The position numbers and the translations under genes were made by a program. 64,000 bases of DNA. Source: Labrenzia sp. R4_2 (GTDB taxonomy: Bacteria; Pseudomonadota; Alphaproteobacteria; Rhizobiales; Stappiaceae). Of this stretch, positions 7,547 to 16,360 are shown piece after piece. The first letter of the stretch is position 1. Every line of letters starts with the position of its first letter. The DNA is taken from NCBI RefSeq assembly GCF_017743865.1, contig NZ_JAGHRJ010000002.1:434001-498000 (forward strand). The letters are read 5' to 3'. The notes below the pieces were generated by a model. The model did no database searches. It was not told the origin of the DNA and saw only the letters and a list, made by a program, of their open reading frames with translations.

Positions 7547-9232
7547 TTATTCCGCTGCAAGATCGGCTTTTCTCTGATTGAGGAACAAAACGCTGCCGGC
7601 CGATTCCAATTCGATCCGCTTGTGCGCGATCATGAGAACAGCAGCGCGACCCCGGAACGAGAAGAACCGCTCAAGGACATCTGTTGTCGTCGCCGTGTCC
7701 AATCCTTCCGTCATCTCATCCAGGATAAACAGGTCCGGACTGGTCAAAAACGCACGTGCGAGAGCAATCCGCCGCTGTTCACCACCAGACAGACCAAGCC
7801 CCCCCTCCCCGATGATCGTATCTAGTCCATCCGGGCTTTCAGAGATCCGCTGCGCGATGGCCGCTTGCGCCAACGCGATCCAGAGTTCGGTATCGCTTGC
7901 AGACGGGTTCGCAATCCTTAGATTCGCAGCGACCGTATCATTGAAAAGATGCGGTCGCTGGCTCAGAACCGTGACGCGTGAACGAAGCTCTGCTTCGGGC
8001 ACATTAGCCAGATCCTGACCATTCAGAAGGATCCGACCCTTGCCTGGAACCAGCATTCTGGAGGCAAGTGCGGCAACGGTGCTCTTGCCGCATCCACTGC
8101 GCCCCGCAATTGCCAGCGTTTGTTTCTCTGAAAGTTCAAAGGACAGATTTTCCAGAACAGTGCGCTCTGCACCGGGATAGCCGAATGACACCGACTCGAA
8201 CTTTAGAATTGAACCAGTGACTGGCTCTTCCTGGTTGTTGTCGTTTCTTTGGTCGACACCAGCTCTTTCGTCCGATTGAGACGGCGCGAGCAAAGTGTTT
8301 GTCCGGTCTGCGGCCAAAGCGATACGGGGCAGTTTTGCAAGCCCCGGCAGGATAGACCCGATGATCTCGGGAACGGCTATGGCTGCAAGGACAAGAGCAA
8401 TGCCGAGACCGGGAGATATATCGTTCGCCATGACCGAGAGCGAAACGGCGACCAGCACCAGGGCCACAAACACCTGTCCGAGCGCGGCCGAAAACCCGGT
8501 CAAGCGTACCGCCCGGCGATCTTCAAGATCTTCCGCTGCGCCTTGGCTTTCATCCGCCTGCCGAATGGTTTCCGCAACGTTCTCCAGCCCACCAAACACC
8601 GCAAGATCCCGGCGCCCGGCGACCATGTCGGTTGCTCTCAAACGCATGGCTTCGTTGGCAGCGTCCGCCCGGCGGGCAAGCTTCTTGTCGGCACTGCGCA
8701 CCGCATAGACTGCGAGCCCGAACCAGCCGCCGAGGCAAACCGCGCCAGCGGCAAATACGATTGCCGGCATGGACAACCAGATCGCAAGAGCCGCAAGCGA
8801 GACCGTCGAAATTACCGCAGAAGGAACAACCAGCCGGAGATAAACACTGTCCAGAGCGGCGATATCGATGGTCAGACGGTTCAACAGTAAGCCGGATCGC
8901 TGTCCGGACAGCGACTTCGACGCCATTGCCGCAAAGAGCTTTGTGCGCAGATCCGCAAGATACCGGAATGTCGCGTCATGGGTCAGCATCCGTTCGCCAT
9001 ACCGGCCAGCGGTTCGCAAGATCGCCAAGGCGCGGATCAGGGCGCTCGGGGCAAAGATGTTCAAAAACACACCGGACGCCCCGGCAATACCGGCAGCCGT
9101 GATGAACCAGCCCGCCACACCCAACAGCAACAGGCCGGAGATTGCCGGAACCAGTGCAGCTGCAATACCGAGACAAAAGGATAGTCGATTGTGCCGAAAG
9201 TGGCGGGAGACAAAGCTCAGAACAGCGCTCAT
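7547..9232 (-). CDS. cydC: Thiol reductant ABC exporter subunit CydC
   Basis: One half of the CydDC heterodimer, which exports glutathione and cysteine to the periplasm and is needed for bd oxidase assembly. It has 561 residues: six transmembrane helices in the first 300 or so, then an ABC ATPase domain with Walker A GRSGCGKSTVA, signature LSGGEQRRIALARA, and Walker B LFILDEMTEGLD. The Walker B Asp-Glu pair is intact. Its ATG overlaps the cydD stop by 4 bp (ATGA). Confidence 0.95.
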   Translation of the reverse strand: MSAVLSFVSRHFRHNRLSFCLGIAAALVPAISGLLLLGVAGWFITAAGIAGASGVFLNIFAPSALIRALAILRTAGRYGERMLTHDATFRYLADLRTKLFAAMASKSLSGQRSGLLLNRLTIDIAALDSVYLRLVVPSAVISTVSLAALAIWLSMPAIVFAAGAVCLGGWFGLAVYAVRSADKKLARRADAANEAMRLRATDMVAGRRDLAVFGGLENVAETIRQADESQGAAEDLEDRRAVRLTGFSAALGQVFVALVLVAVSLSVMANDISPGLGIALVLAAIAVPEIIGSILPGLAKLPRIALAADRTNTLLAPSQSDERAGVDQRNDNNQEEPVTGSILKFESVSFGYPGAERTVLENLSFELSEKQTLAIAGRSGCGKSTVAALASRMLVPGKGRILLNGQDLANVPEAELRSRVTVLSQRPHLFNDTVAANLRIANPSASDTELWIALAQAAIAQRISESPDGLDTIIGEGGLGLSGGEQRRIALARAFLTSPDLFILDEMTEGLDTATTTDVLERFFSFRGRAAVLMIAHKRIELESAGSVLFLNQRKADLAAE

Positions 9233-11070
9233 CCGGCTGTCTCCAAAATCTTCGCTCCTGCCAAGCGGGCAAGATCAATCTTTTGTCCAGGAAGAGCCAG
9301 AATGGCCGGATTGTGGGTTGCAATGACCGCCGTCCGGCCGGCGCACAGCTTTTGCAGCCCGGAGATCACATCGGCAGCGGTTTCATCATCAAGCCCTGCC
9401 GTCGGTTCATCTGCCAGAAGGAGCTTGGCCGATCTGCGCACGGCAGCCCTTGCGAGCGCAATCCGCCGGATCTCGCCAACAGAGAGGCCAAAACCATCCT
9501 CGCCCAGCTGTGTGCCAAGTCCGCGCGGCAACCCGCGGACCAGTCCCTCCGCACCGGCAAGCCGTAGCGCGGCCCAGAGTTCATCGTCACTTACGGTTTC
9601 GCCATGACCCGCGCCCCGCATCAAGTTGGCTTTGATCGAGCCATGAAACAAACGCGGCGACTGACCGAGCCACATGGCGCTCTGGCGCAATTGCTTGGCC
9701 ATTGCTGATGTCAGCGCCTGCCCGCCAACCGTCACGGCACCGTCTGCTGGTGTGTGGAAACCCAGGATACAGTCGATCAGCGTTGTCTTGCCGCTGCCGC
9801 TCGGACCGAACAGCAGAAGCGTCTGGCCAGACGGGATATCCAGTGTGAGACCATCATAGACGGACCGCTCGCCGAACCGGATCGACACGTCCTCAAACCG
9901 GATAGTTGGTTTGCCGCCTCCGACAGAAAACCTGACCGCTTCGCTCTTTTCAGCACTGCTTGGCTTGGGTGCCGGAAAGCTGTCTTCAAGACTGGCAAGG
10001 CTCTCCAGAGCTGCCAAACCTGCTGCCCGGTCATGGTAGGCGGCCGCAAACCCGCGCAAGGGCGCAAAAAACTCCGGTGCCAACAACAGGACAAACAGCC
10101 CTCCGCCGTAGGTCAAAGGCGATCCCCAAGTTCCGATGGAGATGTCTCCAAGGAGTGAAAAGCCGATATAGACAGCCGCAAAGGCGATCCCGAGCGCCGA
10201 GAACAGCTCCAACACGGTTGAAGACAGAAACGCAATCTTCAGGACATTCATTGTGCCGGACCTGAACCGCTCTCCAGCGTCATTGACACTTTGCAACGTG
10301 CGATCCAGTGCACCGAAGAGAGTGAGCGTTTCCAGCCCTCGGATCCGGTCCAGCAATGTCCCACTTAGTCGTGTCAGTTCGTTCTGCTGGTGTGCACTGG
10401 CTTTTTTGGCCCGCATGCCAATCAGGGCCATGAAAACCGGGATCAACGGGCCGCAGATCAGCAGAATCAGAGAGGCAATCCAGCTGACCGGCAACACTGC
10501 CACAACAATGACCAGCGGAACGACCTTCACCCGCATCATTTGCGGCACATAGTTTTGGTAATACGGCCCAAGCAGATCCACTTGTTCGGTCAGATGGGCA
10601 GCAAAGGCGCCTGAAGATGGGAATGCCGCTGCTGGCGAAACTTCAACGGCTGCTTTAAGCAACCGGGTTCGCGCCGCACTTTGCACCCTGCGAGCAGAAC
10701 GGCGTGCCGCATTCATACCCCTCGTTTGCAAAACCATGCGAACAAGCGCCAGTCCTATAACGCCAAAACCGGCGGCAAGAACCGGAACAGAGCTCTCAAG
10801 GGAGACATCTACGCTTACTGGATCCAAAAAGGGCTGAAGCAAGAGAGCAGCGGCAAACGCGATCAGTCCGGCCTGGGCAATCCAAATGAGATCGGCGAAT
10901 GCCAACAACAATCCGGCACGCCGAAGAGCCTTCGCGCAGGTGTCATCCGGCACGCCGATCGGCCCATCAGCCGCATCGGCAGTCGTCACGCTCGCGCCCG
11001 GTATTCTTGCCCGTTTGGTATTCCCTTTAGTCATGGACTGCTTATCGCCGCGCTCCCCCCGCGATGTCAC
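9229..11070 (-). CDS. cydD: Thiol reductant ABC exporter subunit CydD
   Basis: The other half of the CydDC exporter and the first gene of the operon. A permease domain with six helices is followed by an ATPase domain with Walker A GPSGSGKTTLI, the CydD-type signature LSVGEIRRIALARA (Val in place of the usual second Gly), and LLLADEPTAGLD. The frame starts with GTG at 11070 behind AAAGGGG. An ATG at 11034, giving MTKGNTKRAR, is an equally possible start. The protein is 613 or 601 residues, slightly longer than E. coli CydD because of a polar N-terminal extension. Confidence 0.94.
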   Translation of the reverse strand: MTSRGERGDKQSMTKGNTKRARIPGASVTTADAADGPIGVPDDTCAKALRRAGLLLAFADLIWIAQAGLIAFAAALLLQPFLDPVSVDVSLESSVPVLAAGFGVIGLALVRMVLQTRGMNAARRSARRVQSAARTRLLKAAVEVSPAAAFPSSGAFAAHLTEQVDLLGPYYQNYVPQMMRVKVVPLVIVVAVLPVSWIASLILLICGPLIPVFMALIGMRAKKASAHQQNELTRLSGTLLDRIRGLETLTLFGALDRTLQSVNDAGERFRSGTMNVLKIAFLSSTVLELFSALGIAFAAVYIGFSLLGDISIGTWGSPLTYGGGLFVLLLAPEFFAPLRGFAAAYHDRAAGLAALESLASLEDSFPAPKPSSAEKSEAVRFSVGGGKPTIRFEDVSIRFGERSVYDGLTLDIPSGQTLLLFGPSGSGKTTLIDCILGFHTPADGAVTVGGQALTSAMAKQLRQSAMWLGQSPRLFHGSIKANLMRGAGHGETVSDDELWAALRLAGAEGLVRGLPRGLGTQLGEDGFGLSVGEIRRIALARAAVRRSAKLLLADEPTAGLDDETAADVISGLQKLCAGRTAVIATHNPAILALPGQKIDLARLAGAKILETAG

Positions 11071-11269
11071 TGAGGCTGTTTGCCCCTTTGTCTTATTTCA
11101 ACGACTCTTACACGCGGTTTTTCGAAATTTCCATCTAGCCCAAGGTTTGAGCGCGGATTTTGCCCCAATCACCAGCGGTTTCTCCTGACAGGAAGCTGGC
11201 AGGAGGCCTGTGCAACAAAGTCGGCGGACATTGTTTCCTCAACAGCAAAACCGAAAAGGATCATCCGTC

Positions 11270-11590
11270 ATGACAACTCCGTGCCTCGAACTGGTGGTTT
11301 TCAAAGTCAAGGACCGCGCCAAGGCGCGCATTGCCCGGCGGGCAGCGCAGGACATAGTTCGCAACTATGAAGGCTTTTTGTCCTGGTCCGCCTATGAGGC
11401 GTGCGACGACGAAGGCCTCTTCGCTGATGTTGTCATGTGGCGCGACCTCGCGACGGCCAAAGCTGCCGGACAGAAGGTCATGTCTGATCCGGGCTTCAAA
11501 GCCATCATGGCAGAAATCGATGGTCTCGTTTCAATGGCACATTACGCCGCCGACCGGGTGGTCGAGGCCGACATGACGGCCGCCGCCTGA
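11270..11590 (+). CDS. Small ferredoxin-like (ABM/dimeric alpha-beta barrel) protein
   Basis: This 106-residue soluble protein starts at MTTPCLELVVFKVKDR behind AAAGGA. The pattern of a beta strand, then RRAAQDIVRNYEGFLSWSAYE, VVMWRDLATAKAAGQKV and DPGFKAIMAEID resembles the dimeric alpha-beta barrel fold of antibiotic-biosynthesis-monooxygenase-like proteins, which often act on quinones or haem-like compounds. No catalytic residue can be assigned. It is transcribed divergently from cydD and converges on mmsA, sharing a terminator hairpin. It may respond to the same conditions as the cyd operon, but that is only proximity. Confidence 0.65.
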   Translation: MTTPCLELVVFKVKDRAKARIARRAAQDIVRNYEGFLSWSAYEACDDEGLFADVVMWRDLATAKAAGQKVMSDPGFKAIMAEIDGLVSMAHYAADRVVEADMTAAA

Positions 11591-11605
11591 AGCCACAAAA
11601 GAGAA

Positions 11606-11629
11606 CGGGCGGACCAGATGGTCCGCCCG
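11606..11629 (-). terminator. Shared terminator hairpin between convergent genes
   Basis: CGGGCGGACCA (11606-11616) is perfectly complementary to TGGTCCGCCCG (11619-11629). On the minus strand it is followed by TTCTCTTTTGTGG, so it should end mmsA transcripts; on the plus strand there is no U-run. Confidence 0.8.
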
Positions 11630-11657
11630 CGCCTCAAACTGTCGGTTTAAACAAGAC

Positions 11658-13157
11658 TTACTTCATGGTCGGAATGGAGAATTCCGCGCCTTGCCGAATA
11701 CCGGACGGCCAACGGGAGGTGACCGTTTTTGTCCGCGTGTAGAACTTGAACGCATCCGGACCGTGCTGGTTCAGATCGCCGAAGCCGGATTTCTTCCAGC
11801 CGCCGAACGTGTGGTAGGCGAGCGGCACAGGGATCGGCACGTTGATGCCGACCATGCCGATGTTGATCCGGTTGGCAAAGTCGCGGGCCGTGTCCCCGTC
11901 GCGGGTGAAGATTGCGGTGCCATTGCCGTACTCGTGATCCATGGCAAGGCCAATGGCTTCCTCGTAGGTCTTGGCACGCACAGTGGACAGCACCGGACCG
12001 AAGATCTCAGTCTTGTAGATGTCCATGTCCTTGGTGACGTGATCGAACAGGTGCGGCCCGACGAAGAAACCGTCCTCATAGCCCTGCATCGAGAAGTCAC
12101 GGTTGTCGACAACGAGCTTTGCGCCTTGATCCACGCCGGAGTTGATGAGCCGCAGGATGTTTTCCTGTGCGGCCTTGGTTACGACCGGACCGAAATCGAT
12201 GTCGTCACCGGCTGTCCATGGGCCGACTTTCAGCGCTTCGACGCGTGGGACCAGTTTTTCGATCAGACGGTCAGCGGTTTCATCACCTACCGGAACAGCA
12301 ACGGAGATCGCCATGCAGCGCTCACCTGCGGCGCCATAACCGGCACCAACAAGCGCGTCCGCGGCCTGATCCATGTCCGCATCCGGCATAATGATCATGT
12401 GGTTTTTGGCACCACCGAAGCACTGCGCCCGTTTTCCGTTTTCAGCAGCCCGGTGATAAATGTAATGGGCGATCGGCGTGGAGCCGACAAAGCCGACAGC
12501 TTGAATGGTCGGGTTGTCGAGGATCGCATCGACCGATTCCTTGTCGCCGTTGACGACGTTCAACACGCCATCCGGCAAACCGGCTTCTTTCAACAGCTCT
12601 GCCAGCATCATCGGAACGGACGGATCGCGCTCGGACGGTTTCATGATCATCGCGTTACCGGCAACGAGTGCCGGGCCCATCTTCCAGAGCGGGATCATGG
12701 CCGGAAAGTTGAACGGGGTAATCCCGGCAACAACGCCCAGCGGCTGGCGCATGGAGTACATGTCGATGCCCGGGCCGGCACTGTCGGTAAACTCGCCTTT
12801 CAGGAGATGCGGCGCGCCGATGCAGAACTCGATCACTTCCAGACCGCGCTGCACGTCGCCTTTCGCGTCGACAAAGGTCTTGCCGTGCTCGGAGGACAAC
12901 TTTTCGGCCAGCTTGTCCATGTCGCGGTTCAGAAGATCGACAAACTTCATCATTACGCGGGCGCGCTTTTGCGGGTTCTGCGCAGCCCAGGCCGGCTGGG
13001 CTGCGGCAGCGTTTGCAACGGCAGCTTTCATTTCGGCGGTGGTTGCGAGCGCGACCTGTGCCTGAACTTCCCCGGTTGCCGGATTGTAGACGTCTGCATA
13101 GCGGCCCGAGGTGCCCTCAACCTGTTTGCCGCCGATAAAATGACCGATCTTTTCCAT
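11658..13157 (-). CDS. mmsA: Methylmalonate-semialdehyde dehydrogenase (CoA-acylating)
   Basis: This enzyme oxidises methylmalonate or malonate semialdehyde to propionyl- or acetyl-CoA in valine, thymine, beta-alanine and inositol breakdown. It has 499 residues, the family norm. The active-site cysteine is C281 in GAAGERCMAIS, and the oxyanion residue N150 lies in TPFNFP. The general-base Glu region of ordinary aldehyde dehydrogenases is replaced by QCFGGAKNH, as expected for the CoA-dependent type. The ATG at 13157 has a GGAG site nine bases upstream; the ATG at 13172 was rejected. A LysR-type gene is divergent, so the pair may be one regulatory unit. Confidence 0.96.
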   Translation of the reverse strand: MEKIGHFIGGKQVEGTSGRYADVYNPATGEVQAQVALATTAEMKAAVANAAAAQPAWAAQNPQKRARVMMKFVDLLNRDMDKLAEKLSSEHGKTFVDAKGDVQRGLEVIEFCIGAPHLLKGEFTDSAGPGIDMYSMRQPLGVVAGITPFNFPAMIPLWKMGPALVAGNAMIMKPSERDPSVPMMLAELLKEAGLPDGVLNVVNGDKESVDAILDNPTIQAVGFVGSTPIAHYIYHRAAENGKRAQCFGGAKNHMIIMPDADMDQAADALVGAGYGAAGERCMAISVAVPVGDETADRLIEKLVPRVEALKVGPWTAGDDIDFGPVVTKAAQENILRLINSGVDQGAKLVVDNRDFSMQGYEDGFFVGPHLFDHVTKDMDIYKTEIFGPVLSTVRAKTYEEAIGLAMDHEYGNGTAIFTRDGDTARDFANRINIGMVGINVPIPVPLAYHTFGGWKKSGFGDLNQHGPDAFKFYTRTKTVTSRWPSGIRQGAEFSIPTMK

Positions 13158-13284
13158 GTTCGTTTCTCCCAAAACGTCAGAAGCAGCGGCAGCTGATAAC
13201 TGCCACCCAAATTATGCTGCAGCTGTTTTCGCTTTTATTTTTGCATTCTACAAGAACCGAAAATCCGCATCCGTTGTGCATTTA

Positions 13285-13315
13285 TTATAGTTAGAACGCA
13301 TAAGCTCCACTATAA
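13285..13315. promoter_or_regulatory. Inverted repeat in the mmsA/lysR intergenic region
   Basis: The 333-bp gap 13158-13490 between mmsA and the divergent LysR gene contains TTATAGT (13285-13291) and ACTATAA (13309-13315), a perfect inverted repeat with 17 bp between the arms. LysR proteins often bind dyads in such divergent promoters, although the usual T-N11-A core is shorter. The rest of the gap is AT-rich near mmsA and carries a GC-rich hairpin near the LysR start. Confidence 0.4.
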
Positions 13316-13440
13316 CTTGATAACAAACAGGCATCACAAACCCGGCACAAAAGCCACCCCACTGCAACCGGGGCCAAGCAGAGCGCGGAGATGGGACTAC
13401 CCGGGCCGAAAACTAAACCAGCCATCCGCAAGCGAAAGGA

Positions 13441-13470
13441 CCCCGGATCTTCGCTGCGCAGGGTCCGGGA
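13441..13470. repeat. GC-rich imperfect hairpin element upstream of the LysR gene
   Basis: CCCGGA (13442-13447) pairs with TCCGGG (13464-13469) around a loop containing GCTGCGCAG. It resembles the dispersed palindromic repeats at 16123, 16163 and 18068 but has a longer loop. It lies within the leader of the LysR gene and could affect its mRNA. Confidence 0.4.
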
Positions 13471-13490
13471 CGACAATAAAGACATACTCT

Positions 13491-14372
13491 ATGAACTGGG
13501 ACGATATTCGCATCTTTTTGGGCGTGGCCCGCACGGGGCAGATCCTGGCGGCGGCCAAACGGCTCGGGCTGAACCATGCCACCGTCGCCCGGCGGTTGAC
13601 CGCCCTGGAAGACAGTCTTGGCACCCGGCTCTTTGATCGCTCGACCTCAGGCTGCGTCTTGACCGATGCCGGCAGCCGGTTTTTCGACCGCGCCGAGAGT
13701 ATGGAAGCCGCAGCTCTTCAAGCCGAAGCCGATCTTGGCGATGACACGCCGGAGATATCGGGCACCGTGCGCATTGGTGCACCAGACGGGTTCGGGGTGG
13801 CGTACCTTGCCCCGCGCCTCGGCCTGCTCACGCGCCAGCATCCGGGCCTCACGGTTCAGCTTGTTCCGGTCTCCCGCTCCTTCTCCCTGTCCCGCCGGGA
13901 GGCGGACATTGCCGTCACCATCGAGAGGCCGGAAACGGGCCGCCTGATCGCCGGAAAACTGGTCGATTACGCCCTCGGGCTCTACGCCTCAAGGTCCTAT
14001 CTGGCGGAACGGGGTATCCCGGCAAGTCCCGGAGATTTGAGCGCGCACAATCTGATCGGGTACGTGGAGGACCTGCTCTATTCCGCTTCGCTCAATTATG
14101 GGACGGAGTTCTTTAAGGGCTGGACCGCGCGCTTCGAAATAGCGTCGGCACTCGGCCAGACTGAAGCTGTCAAGGCGGGCGCGGGCATCGGCATCCTGCA
14201 CGACTTTATCGCCCGCGCAGATCCATCGCTTGTGCCTGTTCTACCGGATATGAAATTGAAACGCGCCTACTGGATGGTGACTCACGAAAGTTCCCGCCCC
14301 TTGCGCCACGTCGCGGCCGTGCAGGATTTCCTGCGCGAGCAAGTCGCGCGCGACAAGGCGATGTTTGAGTAA
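13491..14372 (+). CDS. LysR-family transcriptional regulator
   Basis: A 293-residue DNA-binding regulator. The N-terminal winged helix-turn-helix covers residues 1-60, with the typical helix AAAKRLGLNHATVARRLTAL followed by LFDRSTSGC; a substrate-binding domain follows from about residue 90. The reading frame is open 58 codons upstream, but MNWDDIRIFL is the standard LysR start. It is divergent from mmsA, a common arrangement for a LysR protein controlling its neighbour; this target is inferred. It ends 9 bp from the convergent thiE. Confidence 0.92.
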   Translation: MNWDDIRIFLGVARTGQILAAAKRLGLNHATVARRLTALEDSLGTRLFDRSTSGCVLTDAGSRFFDRAESMEAAALQAEADLGDDTPEISGTVRIGAPDGFGVAYLAPRLGLLTRQHPGLTVQLVPVSRSFSLSRREADIAVTIERPETGRLIAGKLVDYALGLYASRSYLAERGIPASPGDLSAHNLIGYVEDLLYSASLNYGTEFFKGWTARFEIASALGQTEAVKAGAGIGILHDFIARADPSLVPVLPDMKLKRAYWMVTHESSRPLRHVAAVQDFLREQVARDKAMFE

Positions 14373-14381
14373 CTGGGGACC

Positions 14382-14987
14382 TTAGCGCCACTTTTGCGTT
14401 GCAGAGATCCATTCGCGTGTCCGCGCTTCCGGATCGCTGTTTCGGGTAATGTCAGTGATCACCGCAGCGCTGTCCGCGCCATGCTCAAAGACACCCGAAA
14501 GCCGTTCTACGGTCAATCCACCGATGGTGACCAAGGGCAGATCGCCGATGTCCGCTTTCCAGCGGGTGATCTTTTCCAGCCCTTGCGGCGCCCATTTCAG
14601 CTCCTTGGTAAGTGTTGGATAGACCGGGCCGAGCGCCACATACTCCGGCTGCACCGCCAATGCCGTGGAGAGCTCCGCGCCATCATGGGTGGAGACGCCC
14701 AGTTTCAAGCCAGCCTTACGGATCGCGTCCACGTCAGCATCCGCCAGATCCTCCTGACCCAAATGAACAAAATCACAGCCTTCGGAAATGGCGAGCTGCC
14801 AATAGTCGTTTACGACCAATTGGCAGCCGTGATCGGCACAGACGGTTTTTGCTTCCCGGATCTGGCGGGCAATGTCCGCGTCCGGCTGGTCCTTGATGCG
14901 CAGCTGCACAAGTTTCACGCCGAGCGGCACCAGCCGGGCAATCCAATCAGAGCTGTCAACGATGAGATAAAAGGGATCGAGTTTCAT
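14382..14987 (-). CDS. thiE: Thiamine phosphate synthase
   Basis: The enzyme joins the thiazole phosphate and pyrimidine pyrophosphate halves into thiamine phosphate. It has 201 residues in a TIM barrel. Recognisable motifs are LVQLRIKDQ, QLVVNDYW, the HLGQEDL strand, GVSTHDGAE, and the phosphate-binding YVALGPVYPTLTK. No TPP riboswitch is visible upstream and no other thi gene adjoins it. Confidence 0.93.
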   Translation of the reverse strand: MKLDPFYLIVDSSDWIARLVPLGVKLVQLRIKDQPDADIARQIREAKTVCADHGCQLVVNDYWQLAISEGCDFVHLGQEDLADADVDAIRKAGLKLGVSTHDGAELSTALAVQPEYVALGPVYPTLTKELKWAPQGLEKITRWKADIGDLPLVTIGGLTVERLSGVFEHGADSAAVITDITRNSDPEARTREWISATQKWR

Positions 14988-15146
14988 ACTGGCTCACGGA
15001 GATAGCGGCGTAAGGCCGATTACCGGTCCGTTATACTGCGTGCAGATCACTGCTCAAGACCGAAACGGACTGTTCAATGGACACTTTCGGCGCACATCCC
15101 CTATCTATGGTGAGAAGAAACTTATTTGTGACATTGGGAGAGGCCC

Positions 15147-16082
15147 ATGAGCTGGTTGAATTGCCCGGATCCAACTCCGGGAGACGCTGCAAGCTGCGAT
15201 CCGATCGAGACGATTATCGTACCGCGCACATCAGATCTCGGCGGCTTCTCGGTCCGCCGGGCGCTGCCATCCGCAAAGCGCCGGATGATCGGCCCGTTCA
15301 TCTTTTTCGACCAGATGGGCCCGGCAGAGCTTCTGGTTGGCGGCGGCATTGACGTGCGCCCGCACCCGCACATTGGCCTTGCGACCGTGACCTATCTGTT
15401 TGAAGGTGAAATGTACCACCGGGACAGTCTCGGCACGGAAATCGCAATTGCCCCCGGCGCACTCAACTGGATGAGCGCCGGAAAAGGCATTGTGCATTCA
15501 GAGCGCGAACGGCCGGAGCGCCTGAACGAAAAACGTCCGCTGTTCGGTCTGCAAAGCTGGGTGGCACTGCCGAAAAATCTGGAAGAGACCGACCCGACCT
15601 TCCAGCACCACGGAACCGATGAGCAGCCGGAATTTGCGGATCAGGGCGCGTCAGTCAAACTGATTGCCGGATCGCTCTACGGCCATACGGCGCCGGTCAA
15701 AACAGCTTCGGACATGTTCTATGCCGACATTCATCTGGAGCCGGGCGCAAAAGTTCCACTTGATGCAGGTTGGGAAGAGCGCGGCATCTACACGATCTCC
15801 GGGCAGATCACGATTGCCGGACAGACTTTCGATCCGGCCCAGCTGATGGTCATCAAACCGGGCGATCATCTCGTTATCGAAAACACGTCCCCGGCGCCGG
15901 CGCGGTTTGTTGTGATGGGCGGCGAGCCGATGGACGGCGAACGCTACATCTGGTGGAATTTTGTTTCCTCGTCCAAGGAACGGATCGAGCAGGCCAAAGA
16001 GGACTGGCGTCAGGGCCGGTTCGACATCGTGCCGGGTGACGAAGAGGAGTTCATTCCCCTGCCCGACCGGCCCGGGCCGTAG
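15147..16082 (+). CDS. Pirin family protein
   Basis: A 311-residue bicupin protein of the pirin family. The N-terminal cupin carries the metal-binding set RPHPHIGLATVTYLFEGE, then MYHRDSLG and KGIVHSERE, giving the expected three His and one Glu. Pirins bind iron or similar metals; some act as quercetin dioxygenases and others as redox-sensing cofactors, so the precise role is open. The start at MSWLNCPDP is supported by GGGAGAGG just upstream. The gene stands alone, with palindromic repeats after it. Confidence 0.9.
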   Translation: MSWLNCPDPTPGDAASCDPIETIIVPRTSDLGGFSVRRALPSAKRRMIGPFIFFDQMGPAELLVGGGIDVRPHPHIGLATVTYLFEGEMYHRDSLGTEIAIAPGALNWMSAGKGIVHSERERPERLNEKRPLFGLQSWVALPKNLEETDPTFQHHGTDEQPEFADQGASVKLIAGSLYGHTAPVKTASDMFYADIHLEPGAKVPLDAGWEERGIYTISGQITIAGQTFDPAQLMVIKPGDHLVIENTSPAPARFVVMGGEPMDGERYIWWNFVSSSKERIEQAKEDWRQGRFDIVPGDEEEFIPLPDRPGP

Positions 16083-16122
16083 CATAAACAAAAGACGCGT
16101 AACACGGCCGTTTTCCATTGCC

Positions 16123-16143
16123 GCCCCGGACTTGATCCGGGGC
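16123..16143. repeat. Palindromic repeat copy 1 (GCCCCGGA-N5-TCCGGGGC)
   Basis: Perfect 8-bp arms at 16123-16130 and 16136-16143 around CTTGA. With the copies at 16163 and 18068 it shares the plan G-Y-CCCGG-M, five bases, then the complement, all placed after or between genes. Such elements are common in Hyphomicrobiales genomes. It may also end the pirin transcript. Confidence 0.7.
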
Positions 16144-16162
16144 CAACTGTTTATGGGCACTG

Positions 16163-16183
16163 GTCCCGGCTCAAGGCCGGGAC
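16163..16183. repeat. Palindromic repeat copy 2 (GTCCCGGC-N5-GCCGGGAC)
   Basis: Perfect 8-bp arms at 16163-16170 and 16176-16183 with the loop TCAAG, 19 bp after copy 1. The flanks (GG before, AGC after) match those of copy 3 at 18068. Confidence 0.7.
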
Positions 16184-16360
16184 AGCTTATAAGTCAAAGC
16201 ACCATTGGTGAGCGAAAACAGCACCCCGATCATTCGGCCAAGCCGCGTTCAGACCGGTTTTCTTTTGCGAAACCAGTGCGGAAACCATACGCCACCGCCA
16301 AGTCCCTTGAAGCCCACGCTCCGGCCTTTATACAGAACGGATTGGTTTCAAGGAGTTGTC

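Noticed and set aside
11071..11269. Fnr-type box upstream of cydD
   Set aside because: No TTGAT-N4-ATCAA or close match; only weak half-sites.
11691..13196. Open frame of about 500 codons on the plus strand opposite mmsA
   Set aside because: MmsA on the minus strand has all catalytic residues and a ribosome site; the antisense frame has no recognisable domain.
14988..15146. Possible TPP riboswitch before thiE
   Set aside because: No conserved CUGAGA or matching P3 pairing could be found on the minus-strand upstream side.
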